A stretch of 64,000 nucleotides of DNA, taken from Norana najaformis. Taxonomy: Eukaryota; Annelida; Clitellata; Crassiclitellata; Hormogastridae. The notes under the pieces are model-generated. The model did not search any database, had not been told where the DNA came from, and saw only the letters and a list, made by a program, of their open reading frames with translations. Below, in pieces: positions 22,260-31,957 of the stretch (its first letter is position 1; every line of letters begins with the position of its first letter). Location: NCBI GenBank assembly GCA_964023275.1, contig OZ029925.1, positions 5,392,003 through 5,456,002 on the forward strand, in the 5' to 3' direction. Position numbers and translations under genes: made by a program.

Positions 22260-22331
22260 TGCCCCAATCGGTCCGATTGTTTACTGCCCGCCCGGTGGGA
22301 GAGCAGGTAAGCGGGAGGCAGTAATGGGGCA
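22260..22331. other. Three-stem inverted-repeat structure
   Basis: An outer stem TGCCCCA/TGGGGCA encloses two hairpins: AATCGG-T-CCGATT (22266-22278) and TTACTGCC...GGCAGTAA (22281-22324). The last has extra GC pairing toward its loop. Such a nested fold is unlikely to be random, but its role is unknown. Confidence 0.5.
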
Positions 22332-22884
22332 ATTATTCGACTTCGAGAGGGTTCACGGCCGTGACCAAGTCGTCAATTCTACCCTCTGAACCGTTGGCGC
22401 GTATTGATGGCAACAGTTGTCTAATGACAACGAACGGACAACGAACGGACAACGAACGGACGCAACAGCGAATCCTCAGTTAAATAGCATTGAAGACAAC
22501 GAAGCTAAATGTGCAGGGAGGATGGTGGAATGGAAGAACAGCCGGCTGAGCGGATCAGACGCCCGCTGCGAGCATAATAATTCACGCGTAGGCAAAGAAA
22601 AGAATCACAAATAAGAGCAATTCCGTTAAGAACAGCAGGGAGACAGCGTATACAATCGGGGAGACAGTCTCATTTACTCTTCTCTCTCTCTCCACACTTA
22701 GGCCTATACGAGTGATGTGCGTGTGCAGTCATCCGGGGCCGGGGAAAAGATGAGCGAACGAATGATGTATGGATGAACCAGTGAGGTCCATCGGTTCAAA
22801 AATGAGTTCGGGGCATGACCACCGTATAATAAAATCATTAAAAACATTAACACAAGAAATATTTTCTGCCCCTCGCCTACGTCG

Positions 22885-23000
22885 CTATAAATGTAAATGT
22901 ATATTTTTCCAGTAGTGCCCGCATGGTCTCAATCCTGCTCGTTTTTCAATGGATTAATCGGGTTAGATCCTTCACTACCGCTGCCCGCGTTTTTCCGATT
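22885..23000 (-). repeat. Interspersed repeat family A copy
   Basis: Family A body (GTCTCAATCCTGCTCGTTTT, AGATCCTTCACTACCGCTGC) with a TGTAAATGTATAT tail at its left edge. Confidence 0.6.
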
Positions 23001-23035
23001 CTAGTACGAGGATGTCTAGTATAAGGATGTCAATA

Positions 23036-23092
23036 GTTAGGGTTAGTGTTAGGGTTAAGGTTTAGGGTTAGTCTTAAGGTTAGGATAGATAC
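23036..23092. repeat. Degenerate TTAGGG interstitial telomere-like tract
   Basis: Several TTAGGG and TTAGGGTTA-like units with substitutions. It matches the metazoan telomere repeat but is short and degenerate. Confidence 0.5.
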
Positions 23093-23314
23093 AGTAGGAA
23101 TGGGAAATACGCCGCTAAACCCTATTCCTAACTCTCACGTTTACCACTGACATCCTCCTACAAGCGTGGGAAAAGGAAAGACACCCGCTGTCCATTTAAA
23201 TGAGCGCCACGACATTTAAGGTCCCCGTGTACGGACCGTGTTAACTCGAGATATATAGCTTAGTTAAAATGCGATTTAAAGGTGTCTAAGCACAACCTAA
23301 TATTTGTAAAATGT

Positions 23315-23440
23315 ATATGTACACGATTTCCTATAACGACCGTATTGCCTCGATCCTGCTTATTTTCAATGAATTGATCGGGTGAGATTCTTCATTCCCG
23401 CTGCCCGTTTAAATGGGCGCCACGACAGGTAAGGTCCCCT
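23315..23440 (-). repeat. Family A copy, left arm of an inverted pair
   Basis: Opposite in orientation to the copy at 23600-23705. Together they bracket a 51-bp tandem array, forming a potential fold-back unit. Confidence 0.6.
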
Positions 23441-23441
23441 T

Positions 23442-23594
23442 ATGCGGTCACAGTACAGTAGGCCTAAATGACACATCACGCTGTACCGTGAGATGCGGTC
23501 ACAGTACAGTAGGCCTAAATGACACGTCACGCTGTACCGTGAGATGCGGTCACAGTACAGTAGGCCTAAATGACACGTCACGCTGTACCGTGAG
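23442..23594. repeat. 51-bp tandem repeat, three copies
   Basis: Exactly three 51-bp units starting ATGCGGTCACAGTACAGTAG at 23442, 23493 and 23544, with one difference seen (ACATCAC against ACGTCAC). Each unit contains AGGCCT. Confidence 0.95.
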
Positions 23595-23599
23595 AGGTC

Positions 23600-23705
23600 A
23601 TCGGATTGCGTCCGTGGTGGTGAAGGCTCTCACCCGATTAATTCATTTTAAAATGAGCAGGGTCGAAGCCATACGGTCGCTATAGAAAACGTGTACATTT
23701 ATATA
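23600..23705 (+). repeat. Family A copy, right arm of an inverted pair
   Basis: Contains GAAGGCTCTCACCCGATTAA, AATGAGCAGGGTCGAAGCC and the GTGTACATTTA tail. It is the reverse complement of the left arm at moderate identity. Confidence 0.6.
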
Positions 23706-24330
23706 CATAGGCCTAATAAATGGTTGGATCTAATCAATCGTAGCATGTGGATTATAACCTCTGCTTTAGAGACCCGTCGTTTTACCCTGAGGGTCAGTTG
23801 AACCATGACACGCTTCAATGACTGAGGTATGCACGCATCAGTGACTTACGATGACCGCGTTGTTTAATACCGATGTGAACTCAGTCAAGATAAAAGCGAC
23901 CTGAGTCTTTGATGGCTTTTGTCGAGGGCAGTCAACCGTTAAATGAGCTATTGTCTGTTGATCGAAGCTTTTAACGTTCAATTTTATCGATACGTATGAT
24001 TGCGGGCGTGTTTTAAGTGCTATTAAGGTGTGTATAGTTGGCAACAAAACCCCACAAGGCAGACACTCCATTAAGTTGTCTTCGCCCCACGAAGACCCTA
24101 TCGAAATGTAAAATGTTAATGTACTTGTTTCTCTATAACGATCCTGCTCGTTTTTCACTGAGTTTATCAGGTGAGATCTTTCACCACCTAAAGACTAGAT
24201 GGAATCAAATGGCGATGAGGTGAATGTTTCTGCATCGTTATGACTAACCGCCATGGAGTTAGTGGAATGTTATGTTACTTCCAAGGAAATTGAGGCAGGT
24301 TCATCCCCTTTCCAGCACAAGCAGCAATTA

Positions 24331-24456
24331 CACTGGCCAACAGAAAATTTTTTTTTCTTGTTGCCTTCGGTTTTAGACCTGTTCTTGGGGTAATTTTGGG
24401 CGCTGATTCAGAAAATGTCATTGGATTGAGTGCATCAGGTCTAGTTTCTGAGATAT
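24331..24456 (+). repeat. Left terminal inverted repeat of the transposon
   Basis: CACTGGCCAACA then an imperfect arm that ends at TCTAGTTTCTGAGATAT. It pairs with 26838-26954. The left arm has an extra T-rich run (24347-24358). Confidence 0.8.
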
Positions 24457-24934
24457 CGTCGATTTTGTAAAGAAAACCCAGTCCACTCTTTAAACGATGT
24501 CTTTGGCAAAACTAAAATGTCATAATAAGCTTTATTTATGGCTAATTATAATTCTTGCTGATTCATATAATGCCTACATCCTTATAATGTAAAATCAGCA
24601 TATCTTGCCGCGTGCTGAGATATTGCTGATTCAACGAAATAACTATTCCGTAGCCTACAGCTTACTCAGCACTAAATTCATGGCCTCATTTAGAATTCAT
24701 TTGTGCTTATACAGCGTTTCATGGTTTCGAACTATGTAAATAGATTATGCTGAAGTCAGCATTTATAGCCTATATAAACCGCCTCCTGAAAGCTAGAGCA
24801 GCCACAGTCGTCTTAGGGCATATTAAGAGTTGGTCGCAAGAACAATCTGTGAATGTGAGCATTAAATAACTACATGTTCTTACTATTTTTTAGGTTAGTC
24901 ATTTAATTCCTCAGATGCGAACATCCTTAAGGTT

Positions 24935-26638
24935 ATGGCTACTTCCAGACGGAGCTGCATTAACCATCCAGACATATTCTGCTACATTTGTGGGGAATAC
25001 ACACTAAAAGCAAACAGGAAACCGATTTCTGAGTTTGTAAAAAGAGCATATGTAGGTTATTTTGGTGTCAAACTTGGAGATCAAGATAAGCAATGGGCTC
25101 CTCCTACAGTATGCAAAACTTGTATTGAACAATTGTGCCACTGGACAATTGGAAAGAGAAGCTGCCTGAAATTTGGTGTACCGATGGTTTGGAGGGAACA
25201 GATAAACCACTTCGACGACTGTTACTTTTGTATGGTTAATATCATAGGCATCAATCGAAATAATCGTCACAAGTTGTCTTACCCTGATATACCTTCAGCC
25301 AGGAGACCTGTTCCGCATTCGGATATTGTACCAGTTCCACCTTTTCGCGAACTACCTCAGCTCTCAGACGATGAGACTTGCATGTCCAATATCGGACAAG
25401 ATGACGAAAGTGAAGAAAGTGGGGGCAGTGACAGTGATTTCCAATCAACTTCACACAGTGAACTTTTTGACCAAAAAGAGTTGAGTGATCTGATCAGGGA
25501 CTTAAATCTTTCCAAAGAGTCCTCTGAATTGATTGCGTCCAGACTAAAGGAAAAGAATGCACTTCAGCCTGGAACGAAAATTACAATTTATAGAAACAGA
25601 GAAAAGGATTTACTGCCATTCTTTACCGAAGACAACAACCTAGTATTCTGTAATGACATCAGCAACTTATTGAAGAAAATTGGTCTGTCGGATTACAGCC
25701 CAGATGAGTGGCGTCTTTTTATCGACAGTTCAAAACGTAGTCTGAAATGTGTGCTTTTAAATAACGGCAACAAATTTGGTTCTATTCCAATCGGTCACTC
25801 CACCAGGATGAAAGAAGAGTACAATGCCATCTCTTTAGTACTGGAAAAGATAAAATACAAAGAACATCAATGGGTAATTTGTGTAGACTTGAAGATGGTA
25901 AATTTCCTCCTTGGTCAACAAAGTGGCTACACAAAGTATCCCTGCTTTTTGTGTCTTTGGGACAGTAGAGCCAAGCATGAACATTGGACAAGAAAAGATT
26001 GGCCTTCGAGGAAAGACATGGTGGTTGGAGCTCAAAATGTAATCAAGGAATCTTTGGTGGCACGAGATAGGATCATACTGCCACCACTACATATAAAGCT
26101 AGGCCTGATGAAACAATTTGTCAGGGCTTTGAATAAAGAAGGTTCATGCTTCGAATACATAGTACACAAGTTACCAGGAATTACAATGGAAAAATTGAAG
26201 GCTGGAATCTTCGATGGTCCACAGATCAGGCAACTTATGAATTACTCACTTTTCATACCATCAGTGAATGAAATCGAATTTTGTGCCTGGTCTTCCTTTG
26301 TTCTTGTAACTAAAAATTTTCTTGGCAACAAGAAGGCAGACAATTATGCACAACTAGTAGAGGATATGCTTCTTCATTTCAACAAGCTTGGCTGCAACAT
26401 GAGCATTAAAGTCCATTATCTCCACAGTCACTTAGATCGCTTTCCAGAGAATCTTGGTGACTTCAGCGAAGAGCAAGGTGAAAGATTTCACCAAGACATC
26501 AAAACAATGGAAAATCGATATCAAGGAAGATGGGATGCACACATGATGGCAGACTATTGCTGGAATATTATGCGCGATTGTTCCGGCAGATGCCACGCTC
26601 GGAAATCGTACAAAAGGAGCTTCTTCGGTGTCGAATGA
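24935..26638 (+). CDS. Chapaev-like transposase
   Basis: A 567-aa intronless frame from an ATG to a stop within the TIR-bounded element. Visible features: an N-terminal Cys-rich zinc-binding region (C16-x2-C19, C60-x2-C63, C96-x2-C99) likely to bind the TIRs, an acidic Ser-rich linker (145-180), and an RNase H-like catalytic part. In that part LFIDSSKRSLKCVLL carries D264, VICVDLK carries D318, and EEQGERFHQD carries a late Glu (E516 is my candidate). A Zn-type insert YPCFLCLWDSR with a following HEH (C337, C340, H348, H350) sits between the second Asp and the Glu. The protein belongs to a conserved repetitive family seen in many animals and, as I recall, in an insect bracovirus. The DDE assignment is inference. 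No frameshift or stop breaks it, so it may encode active enzyme. Confidence 0.8.
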   Translation: MATSRRSCINHPDIFCYICGEYTLKANRKPISEFVKRAYVGYFGVKLGDQDKQWAPPTVCKTCIEQLCHWTIGKRSCLKFGVPMVWREQINHFDDCYFCMVNIIGINRNNRHKLSYPDIPSARRPVPHSDIVPVPPFRELPQLSDDETCMSNIGQDDESEESGGSDSDFQSTSHSELFDQKELSDLIRDLNLSKESSELIASRLKEKNALQPGTKITIYRNREKDLLPFFTEDNNLVFCNDISNLLKKIGLSDYSPDEWRLFIDSSKRSLKCVLLNNGNKFGSIPIGHSTRMKEEYNAISLVLEKIKYKEHQWVICVDLKMVNFLLGQQSGYTKYPCFLCLWDSRAKHEHWTRKDWPSRKDMVVGAQNVIKESLVARDRIILPPLHIKLGLMKQFVRALNKEGSCFEYIVHKLPGITMEKLKAGIFDGPQIRQLMNYSLFIPSVNEIEFCAWSSFVLVTKNFLGNKKADNYAQLVEDMLLHFNKLGCNMSIKVHYLHSHLDRFPENLGDFSEEQGERFHQDIKTMENRYQGRWDAHMMADYCWNIMRDCSGRCHARKSYKRSFFGVE

Positions 26639-26837
26639 CTTGAAATTTTTATAACAAACTTGTTCTGTTTGGTATCATATAAGTACAGTTTCAGGTACTA
26701 CCATTTTCTTTTAAGTATTTGTATTATTATGTTTATTTAGTGTATCACATAATAAATTGAGCACTACATAATTATAGCTATAGCCTTATGTTTTATGGGC
26801 GAGCAGAGGCAAGGACTGGTATATGGCATAATGTTCT

Positions 26838-26954
26838 ATATCTCGAAAACTAGACCTGCTGGGAGAAAACTGGTGCCTTTTCTGGAATCAGCAGGTCAAA
26901 TATACCCAGAAACAGTTCTAACATTTGAGGCAACAAATTATGTGTTGGCCAGTG
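26838..26954 (-). repeat. Right terminal inverted repeat of the transposon
   Basis: Read from its outer end: CACTGGCCAACA, then TTGTTGCCT, GTTAGAACTGTTTCTGGG, CTGCTGATTC and GCAGGTCTAGTTTTCGAGAT. This mirrors the left arm with substitutions and small gaps. Confidence 0.8.
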
Positions 26955-26957
26955 TTA

Positions 26958-29900
26958 TTGGACTTCTACGTCGAACCTTATTTGCAACCATTGATTATTA
27001 GTATCGATTTAGCCTCCGTATTAGGTAGAAATGATCCATCAGAACTTGAAAATTTTCTGGAGCACAAAAAGTTCTGGAACGGCTATAGAACTCGGCAAGA
27101 TTCGGCAGATTACTTTTCCCCGAGGTAAAAATGATCCCTCGGCTTCTTAACAATGTCGGGAGAAAATAAAAATATTGTTGTCGTTATAATTTTTTTTAAA
27201 TCCGAGGTAGAAAAGATATATAACGAAAGAAATTCGCGAGAATTGTTCTGGAATGTCTAGCCTTCTGTGATGTTTTGTTTTGAATCTAGGATGCATTGCA
27301 ATATCATGAAGTATTTTTCAATTTACAACCAGCATCAACAAGATATAAACACAATGAAAATATACTCTTTTTTTAAAAAATCCTGTAAAATTATACAAAA
27401 TCGAATGCACTGTTCAATTATGAACACATTATGTTCAGAATATAATTACAAAACCCTATCGTTTCGTCTTGATTGAGACAATAATCAACATTTAGACAGA
27501 AGGCAAACAATCAACTCCAAAACCGTGTGCAAAAACTTTAGAATCTGAAGCTCAAAACAGTTTTAAATGAGCTAATTATCGATTAAATTGTCGATACTCC
27601 AAGAATTACAAAGATGTAGAAAAATAATTATGTGTAAGGTAAAGTAAATGTCCAGCTCTTACTTACTCTCATCTGTATATATATATAGTTTGCATCTTCT
27701 TATAAATATGAAGTAAAATACGGTAGGCCCTAAGTTAAGTTTGGTAAGGTAAGGTATCAAATTATTTTAAGTGATGTAAAGTTTAAGTTATGATAGGTAA
27801 GGTAATGTGAAGAAAAGTAAGTTAAGGCATTGAAGAGATATCTTTAAAACTGTCGTTCCAGTGGGCCCTCTCCTGGGGCCTAAAGGGACTTTTTTTAGCT
27901 GAGAAACAAACATGCCAAACATGGAAAATCCATCTTGCACGCGGATCCAACTGTGAACCTTTCATTTCATGTGATGCCCCTGGATTCAAACCCCAGATGT
28001 CGAATGTATAAGTCAACCTCAAGGCCAACTAATCAATCACTAAACTGACCTACAGGTCAGTTTGAATTCCGAACACTACACTGACCTAGGTTTACAAAAC
28101 CCTGATGTTGGATAGCGCGCAGTTAAACGCGTTTCGCAGATTACTTGAACACTTCACACACTCATTTCATTTGTAATATATAGCATTTATAGGGGCCTAT
28201 TACAACGCTACACATCAATCGTTACGTTCATGCTAGTCTTAATTACAGGTAAGTCTTATTATGAAACTTGCAGTACCGTTTTAAATAAAAAAAATCGGAA
28301 TACCAGTTGTAACTCCTTTATGAATTAATTTACTTGAACAGTAACAAATAATAGCCACTCAAAAACATTACCAGATCTCTCGCAAAAATACATAGTACGA
28401 AAAGCAGATAAACAACGGTTCTGCTGGAATGTAGTATAATGCAAAGCTGAACAAAAGCAGAGGTACTTATACAAGGTGTGCATAAAATATAGCCATAAAA
28501 CGACTTTGTACTCAAACACATATGCAAATATTTGAAAAAATACTCAGAAATACTGATCATTATAAAGAATAATAATTTGAAGACAAGTCTTCTGTTGACC
28601 AAAGAACTGAATGACAGCACTTCGAAATCTATTAATTGTTAATAAAAACAATAAAAAGAATAAACGAAACCACTTCATCAGAATTATTCAACGTTTCATT
28701 AAAATCTGCGATTTTGTATGAAAATAAGTGGTACTGTCATGTTTCATAACATTCTATGTGAGTTCCTCTGATGCAAAACCAAGATTATTTAAGAACATCC
28801 GACAGATATAAGAGCTAAAAATTCAAACTGTGCCTGTCACCATCGTACGAAAGTAAAATTCAAGAAACAAAAGTTTCCATGATTTCCAGATTATCTAAAA
28901 CTTTTGCACAACTATAGAAATTGCCTCTTTTTACTTCACACAATGTTCGTAATATCATCAATTCGTTTTGCGTCTTATCCGAAAAACTGCAAGATTTATT
29001 TTACAAAAATAGTCGGAACTGTCTAAAACTAATGACTTTGGAAGCACCTTTTTCACAAACTAGGCCACCATTTGCACCAGTCACGAAAAGCATGAGGTAT
29101 CTTATAAGACTATCGTGCATATTCGTAGATACGCCAAAACTCGACACCGGAAAAACTGAGATCAAACACCAACCATAAACCAGTTTCTCTGAAATGTGCC
29201 GTTGACAAAAACTGAACCTGAGCGTCAGTTCTGAAAGACTAGCGTCAAGGCACATGCAGCTTCTATAAGTGATAAAATGTTGAACGGACACAACTAGCCA
29301 TCGAAGGGGCTAAATAAAGTTAAACACACGTGTACATGCTGAACAGCTGATGGGCAAACTGTTCGGCTGAACATTTGACAAATAATTTTGCAACGTATTT
29401 CACATTTTGAAAGTTTATTGACACGAATCACACCTTTATAAAAAATACAAAGACACTTATTGCATCAATGGCAGATATACATCATATACCTGCATCTGCC
29501 CTTGCTTAACTTATTGGCCTCTGACCTTTTGAGCGGTATCAAAGTGCTTTAAAATGTCCGGATAAGTACAGCAGATTCTCAGGCCATTTACTCGAGATAT
29601 AACCTCGTCTTCAATAATATTTGTTAAAAAATTATCTTGTCACTCATAGTTTTGACTATTATTTATGATATGTTTGCTAATTAGTAGTAGGGCCTAATAA
29701 GTGTATTTCGGATGTTATACTCCTATGAGTGCCTAATGCCAACAACTCTTAGTAGAATTCAGCTGCATTTGGATTATATTTTAAATTCTTTTGCTCTGGA
29801 CTATCGTAATCATATACTCGAGATATCTACATCGTACAACGAAAGCCAAGTCGCGGGAACCAGCTTATTCAATCGATAGGGAAGAAGGGTTCGGTTCCAG

Positions 29901-30356
29901 GTCAAGATCCAAGAGGCAGGCAGGCAGGCAGGCGGGCAGGCGGGCAGGCGGGCAGGCAGGCAGGCAGGCGGGCAGGCGGTTTATCTGGATTGTGTCTATA
30001 TTCCGGAAGAGTGAATTGCAGAAGTCTAGTTTTGCATTGACTATGGGTGTGGCGATGGTAGGTGTTGTTTTGAAGGCTAGAACAAGGAGACTATCAAATT
30101 CAGGTACATAACCACTAAAGCAGTTAAACTTAACCACGAGTAAACTCAACAACGAGTAATTACGCAATTGAGGAAATATAGCTGGCAATTACAAATGCGC
30201 CTGCTGAATGAAAGTGAGACGTTTCGTACACACTTCAGAGTTCAGAACTACAGTAACTAAGAAGATAGAGCAGAGAGTCTACACAAAAAGTACAAACATG
30301 AGTAAACAAAACCAGGAGAAACAGTCATTTTCCCACAACAATATCTACAGATGCAG
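26958..30356. other. Intergenic region between the transposon and the PRDM1-like gene
   Basis: AT-rich. Contains a GGTAA/GTAAAG-rich degenerate tract (27630-27830), a family B copy (29803-29930) and a GGCA microsatellite. No gene is recognised. Confidence 0.5.
29803..29985 (-). repeat. Family B copy with expanded (GGCA/GGCG)n
   Basis: A family B body joined to a GGCAGGCAGGCGGGCA-type microsatellite at 29911-29985. The tract sits where other copies have AGTCAGGCAGAGAGACA, so it probably grew inside the repeat. Confidence 0.7.
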
Positions 30357-30362
30357 TTTATT
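30357..30362 (-). terminator. Candidate polyadenylation signal of the PRDM1-like gene
   Basis: AATAAA on the - strand about 330 bp after the stop codon, just past the 57/58-bp minisatellite. That would make most of the 3' UTR minisatellite. Confidence 0.4.
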
Positions 30363-30377
30363 TCTGGAATGCACTGA

Positions 30378-30723
30378 GGTCTACTTCGAACTGGGGAATG
30401 CTGATTCTTCGGGGAATGCTCAAAAGAAGCTTGAAGGTCTACTTCGAACTGGGGAATGCTAATTCTTCGGGGAATGCTCAAAGAAGCTTGAAGGTCTACT
30501 TCGAACTGGGGAATGCTAATTCGTCGGGGAATGCTCAAAAGAAGCTTGAAGGTCTACTTCGAACTGGGGAATGCTGATTCTTCGGGGAATGCTCAGAAGA
30601 AGCTTGAAGGTCTACTTCGAACTGGGGAATGCTAATTCTTCGGGGAATGCTCAAAAGAAGCTTGAAGGTCTACTTCGAACTGGGGAATGCTAATTCTTCG
30701 GAGAATGCTCAAAGAAGCTTGAA
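30378..30723. repeat. 57/58-bp minisatellite, six copies
   Basis: Six head-to-tail units beginning GGTCTACTTCGAACTGGGGA, four of 58 bp and two of 57 bp (one A lost in AAAAGAAG), exactly filling 346 bp. Positions varying between units include TAATT/TGATT and TTCTTCGG/TTCGTCGG/TTCGGAG. The gene-proximal unit encodes the last residues and stop of the PRDM1-like protein. Confidence 0.95.
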
Positions 30724-31957
30724 TTCGTAGTGGGTTGGTTTTGAACGTCGCCATTGGCAGGGCTCCACGGACTATGCTCAGTTTCGCGTTGAAGCTCGTG
30801 TTCCGAATCACTTCTGGTCTGGTTCTGGAAGTCACGAGCAGTCTGAGTTCGGTGTTGTGTCGAAACTGATGTGTCGAAGATCTTTGCATTTCGTGGAAGG
30901 CTCCCTAAGCCGCACGACTGTCTGTGAGTCTTGAGGTGAATAAGTTGGCGGAACTTTTGCTGGCATCGTGAACATGAGTGCGAGAACTCGCCACTGTGCT
31001 GGCGAGAATGCGTTTTGAGGTTGCTCGAACTGCTGAAGCACTTGTTACATTCGCCACACTTGTAGGGTCGTTCACCCGTATGGACCAGCTGGTGCTTTTC
31101 GAGGTGGGCCAGCTGAGTGAAGGACTTTCCGCACTCCTTGCAGACGAACGGGCGTTCTCCGGTATGAATTCGAATGTGCACTTTGAGATTGGACAGTTGT
31201 GAGAAAACCTTCTTGCAGTGCCGGCAGTCGTATATCGTCTTACCGTCCTTCTTGTATAGCTCGTATGGAAGCGAGCGATGTCCGCGAAGTTCCTTCTGTC
31301 TGGGAGCGTGAGGTTTTGCAGACGCGTCGTCGGTTTCGTGTTTCACGCTTTCCACTTTGGGTCTTTTGGCAACTGCCTCTTTGGAGTCAGAGCTCGTCGC
31401 TATATCCGTTGTGAAAGGCTTCTTTTTCTCGGTTGGCTTTTCAAACGCAGAATTAAGACTTTGGAAAACTGGAATCGTTTCAGGAACAGCATCTGGTTGA
31501 TGATATGCGCTGGAAAACGGAGGACGACCACCGGCCAAGTTCAAAGTGGTTAACGGAAAAGGCTGGAATTTTGAGTACCCGTGAAATCGTTTGAAACCGA
31601 CATGAGAATTTCTGGATGACAAGTCCATTTGATAAAACGACGAGTGCGGTTGAATACTGGACATGTAATTCTGACCGAAGTTCCAGTGCAGCCCTGAGAC
31701 GTTCAGATCAGAATGAGGAATCATATTTGCCGATTTTACTTGTTCAGACATCAACCAGTTTATAAAAATACACGGATCAGGAGCCATTAAACCAGAAGTT
31801 CGCGAAGTCAGATGCGGTCCAGAGACTGTTCCATCGATCATCTGGTGACACCGTGATGATGCCACCATTTCGTGAGGTAACAGTCTTGAATTTAGAGGTG
31901 GAATACCTCCAGAAGGCCAGATTGGTGGAAGAAAGTGACCTGGAAGGCCAGGAATTC
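30690..31957 (-). CDS. PRDM1-like exon 5 (linker and zinc fingers)
   Basis: Acceptor TTTTTCTTTGCAG. The split codon G|GA gives Gly188. Encodes a Pro/Ser/His-rich linker, a basic Lys-rich stretch ([20 protein letters not shown], nuclear-localisation-like) and all four zinc fingers in one exon. The C-terminal [10 protein letters not shown] and the TAG stop are written by the first unit of the downstream minisatellite. In vertebrate PRDM1 the fingers are split over several exons. Confidence 0.93.

Larger units (their letters stand above)
24331..26954 (+). mobile_element. Chapaev-like (CMC supergroup) DNA transposon, intact
   Basis: The 2624-bp element starts CACTGGCCAAC and ends GTTGGCCAGTG. 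It is flanked by TTA on both sides (24328-24330 and 26955-26957), read as a 3-bp target duplication. The ends extend as imperfect inverted repeats of about 117-126 bp with a perfect 12-bp terminus. One uninterrupted 567-aa transposase frame lies inside. CACTG-type termini, a 3-bp duplication and this protein fit the Chapaev3 group of the CACTA/Mirage/Chapaev superfamily. The assignment to that group is from memory of the family. Confidence 0.82.

Noticed and set aside
23036-23092. True telomere or chromosome end
   Set aside because: Only a few degenerate TTAGGG units inside continuous unique and repeat sequence.
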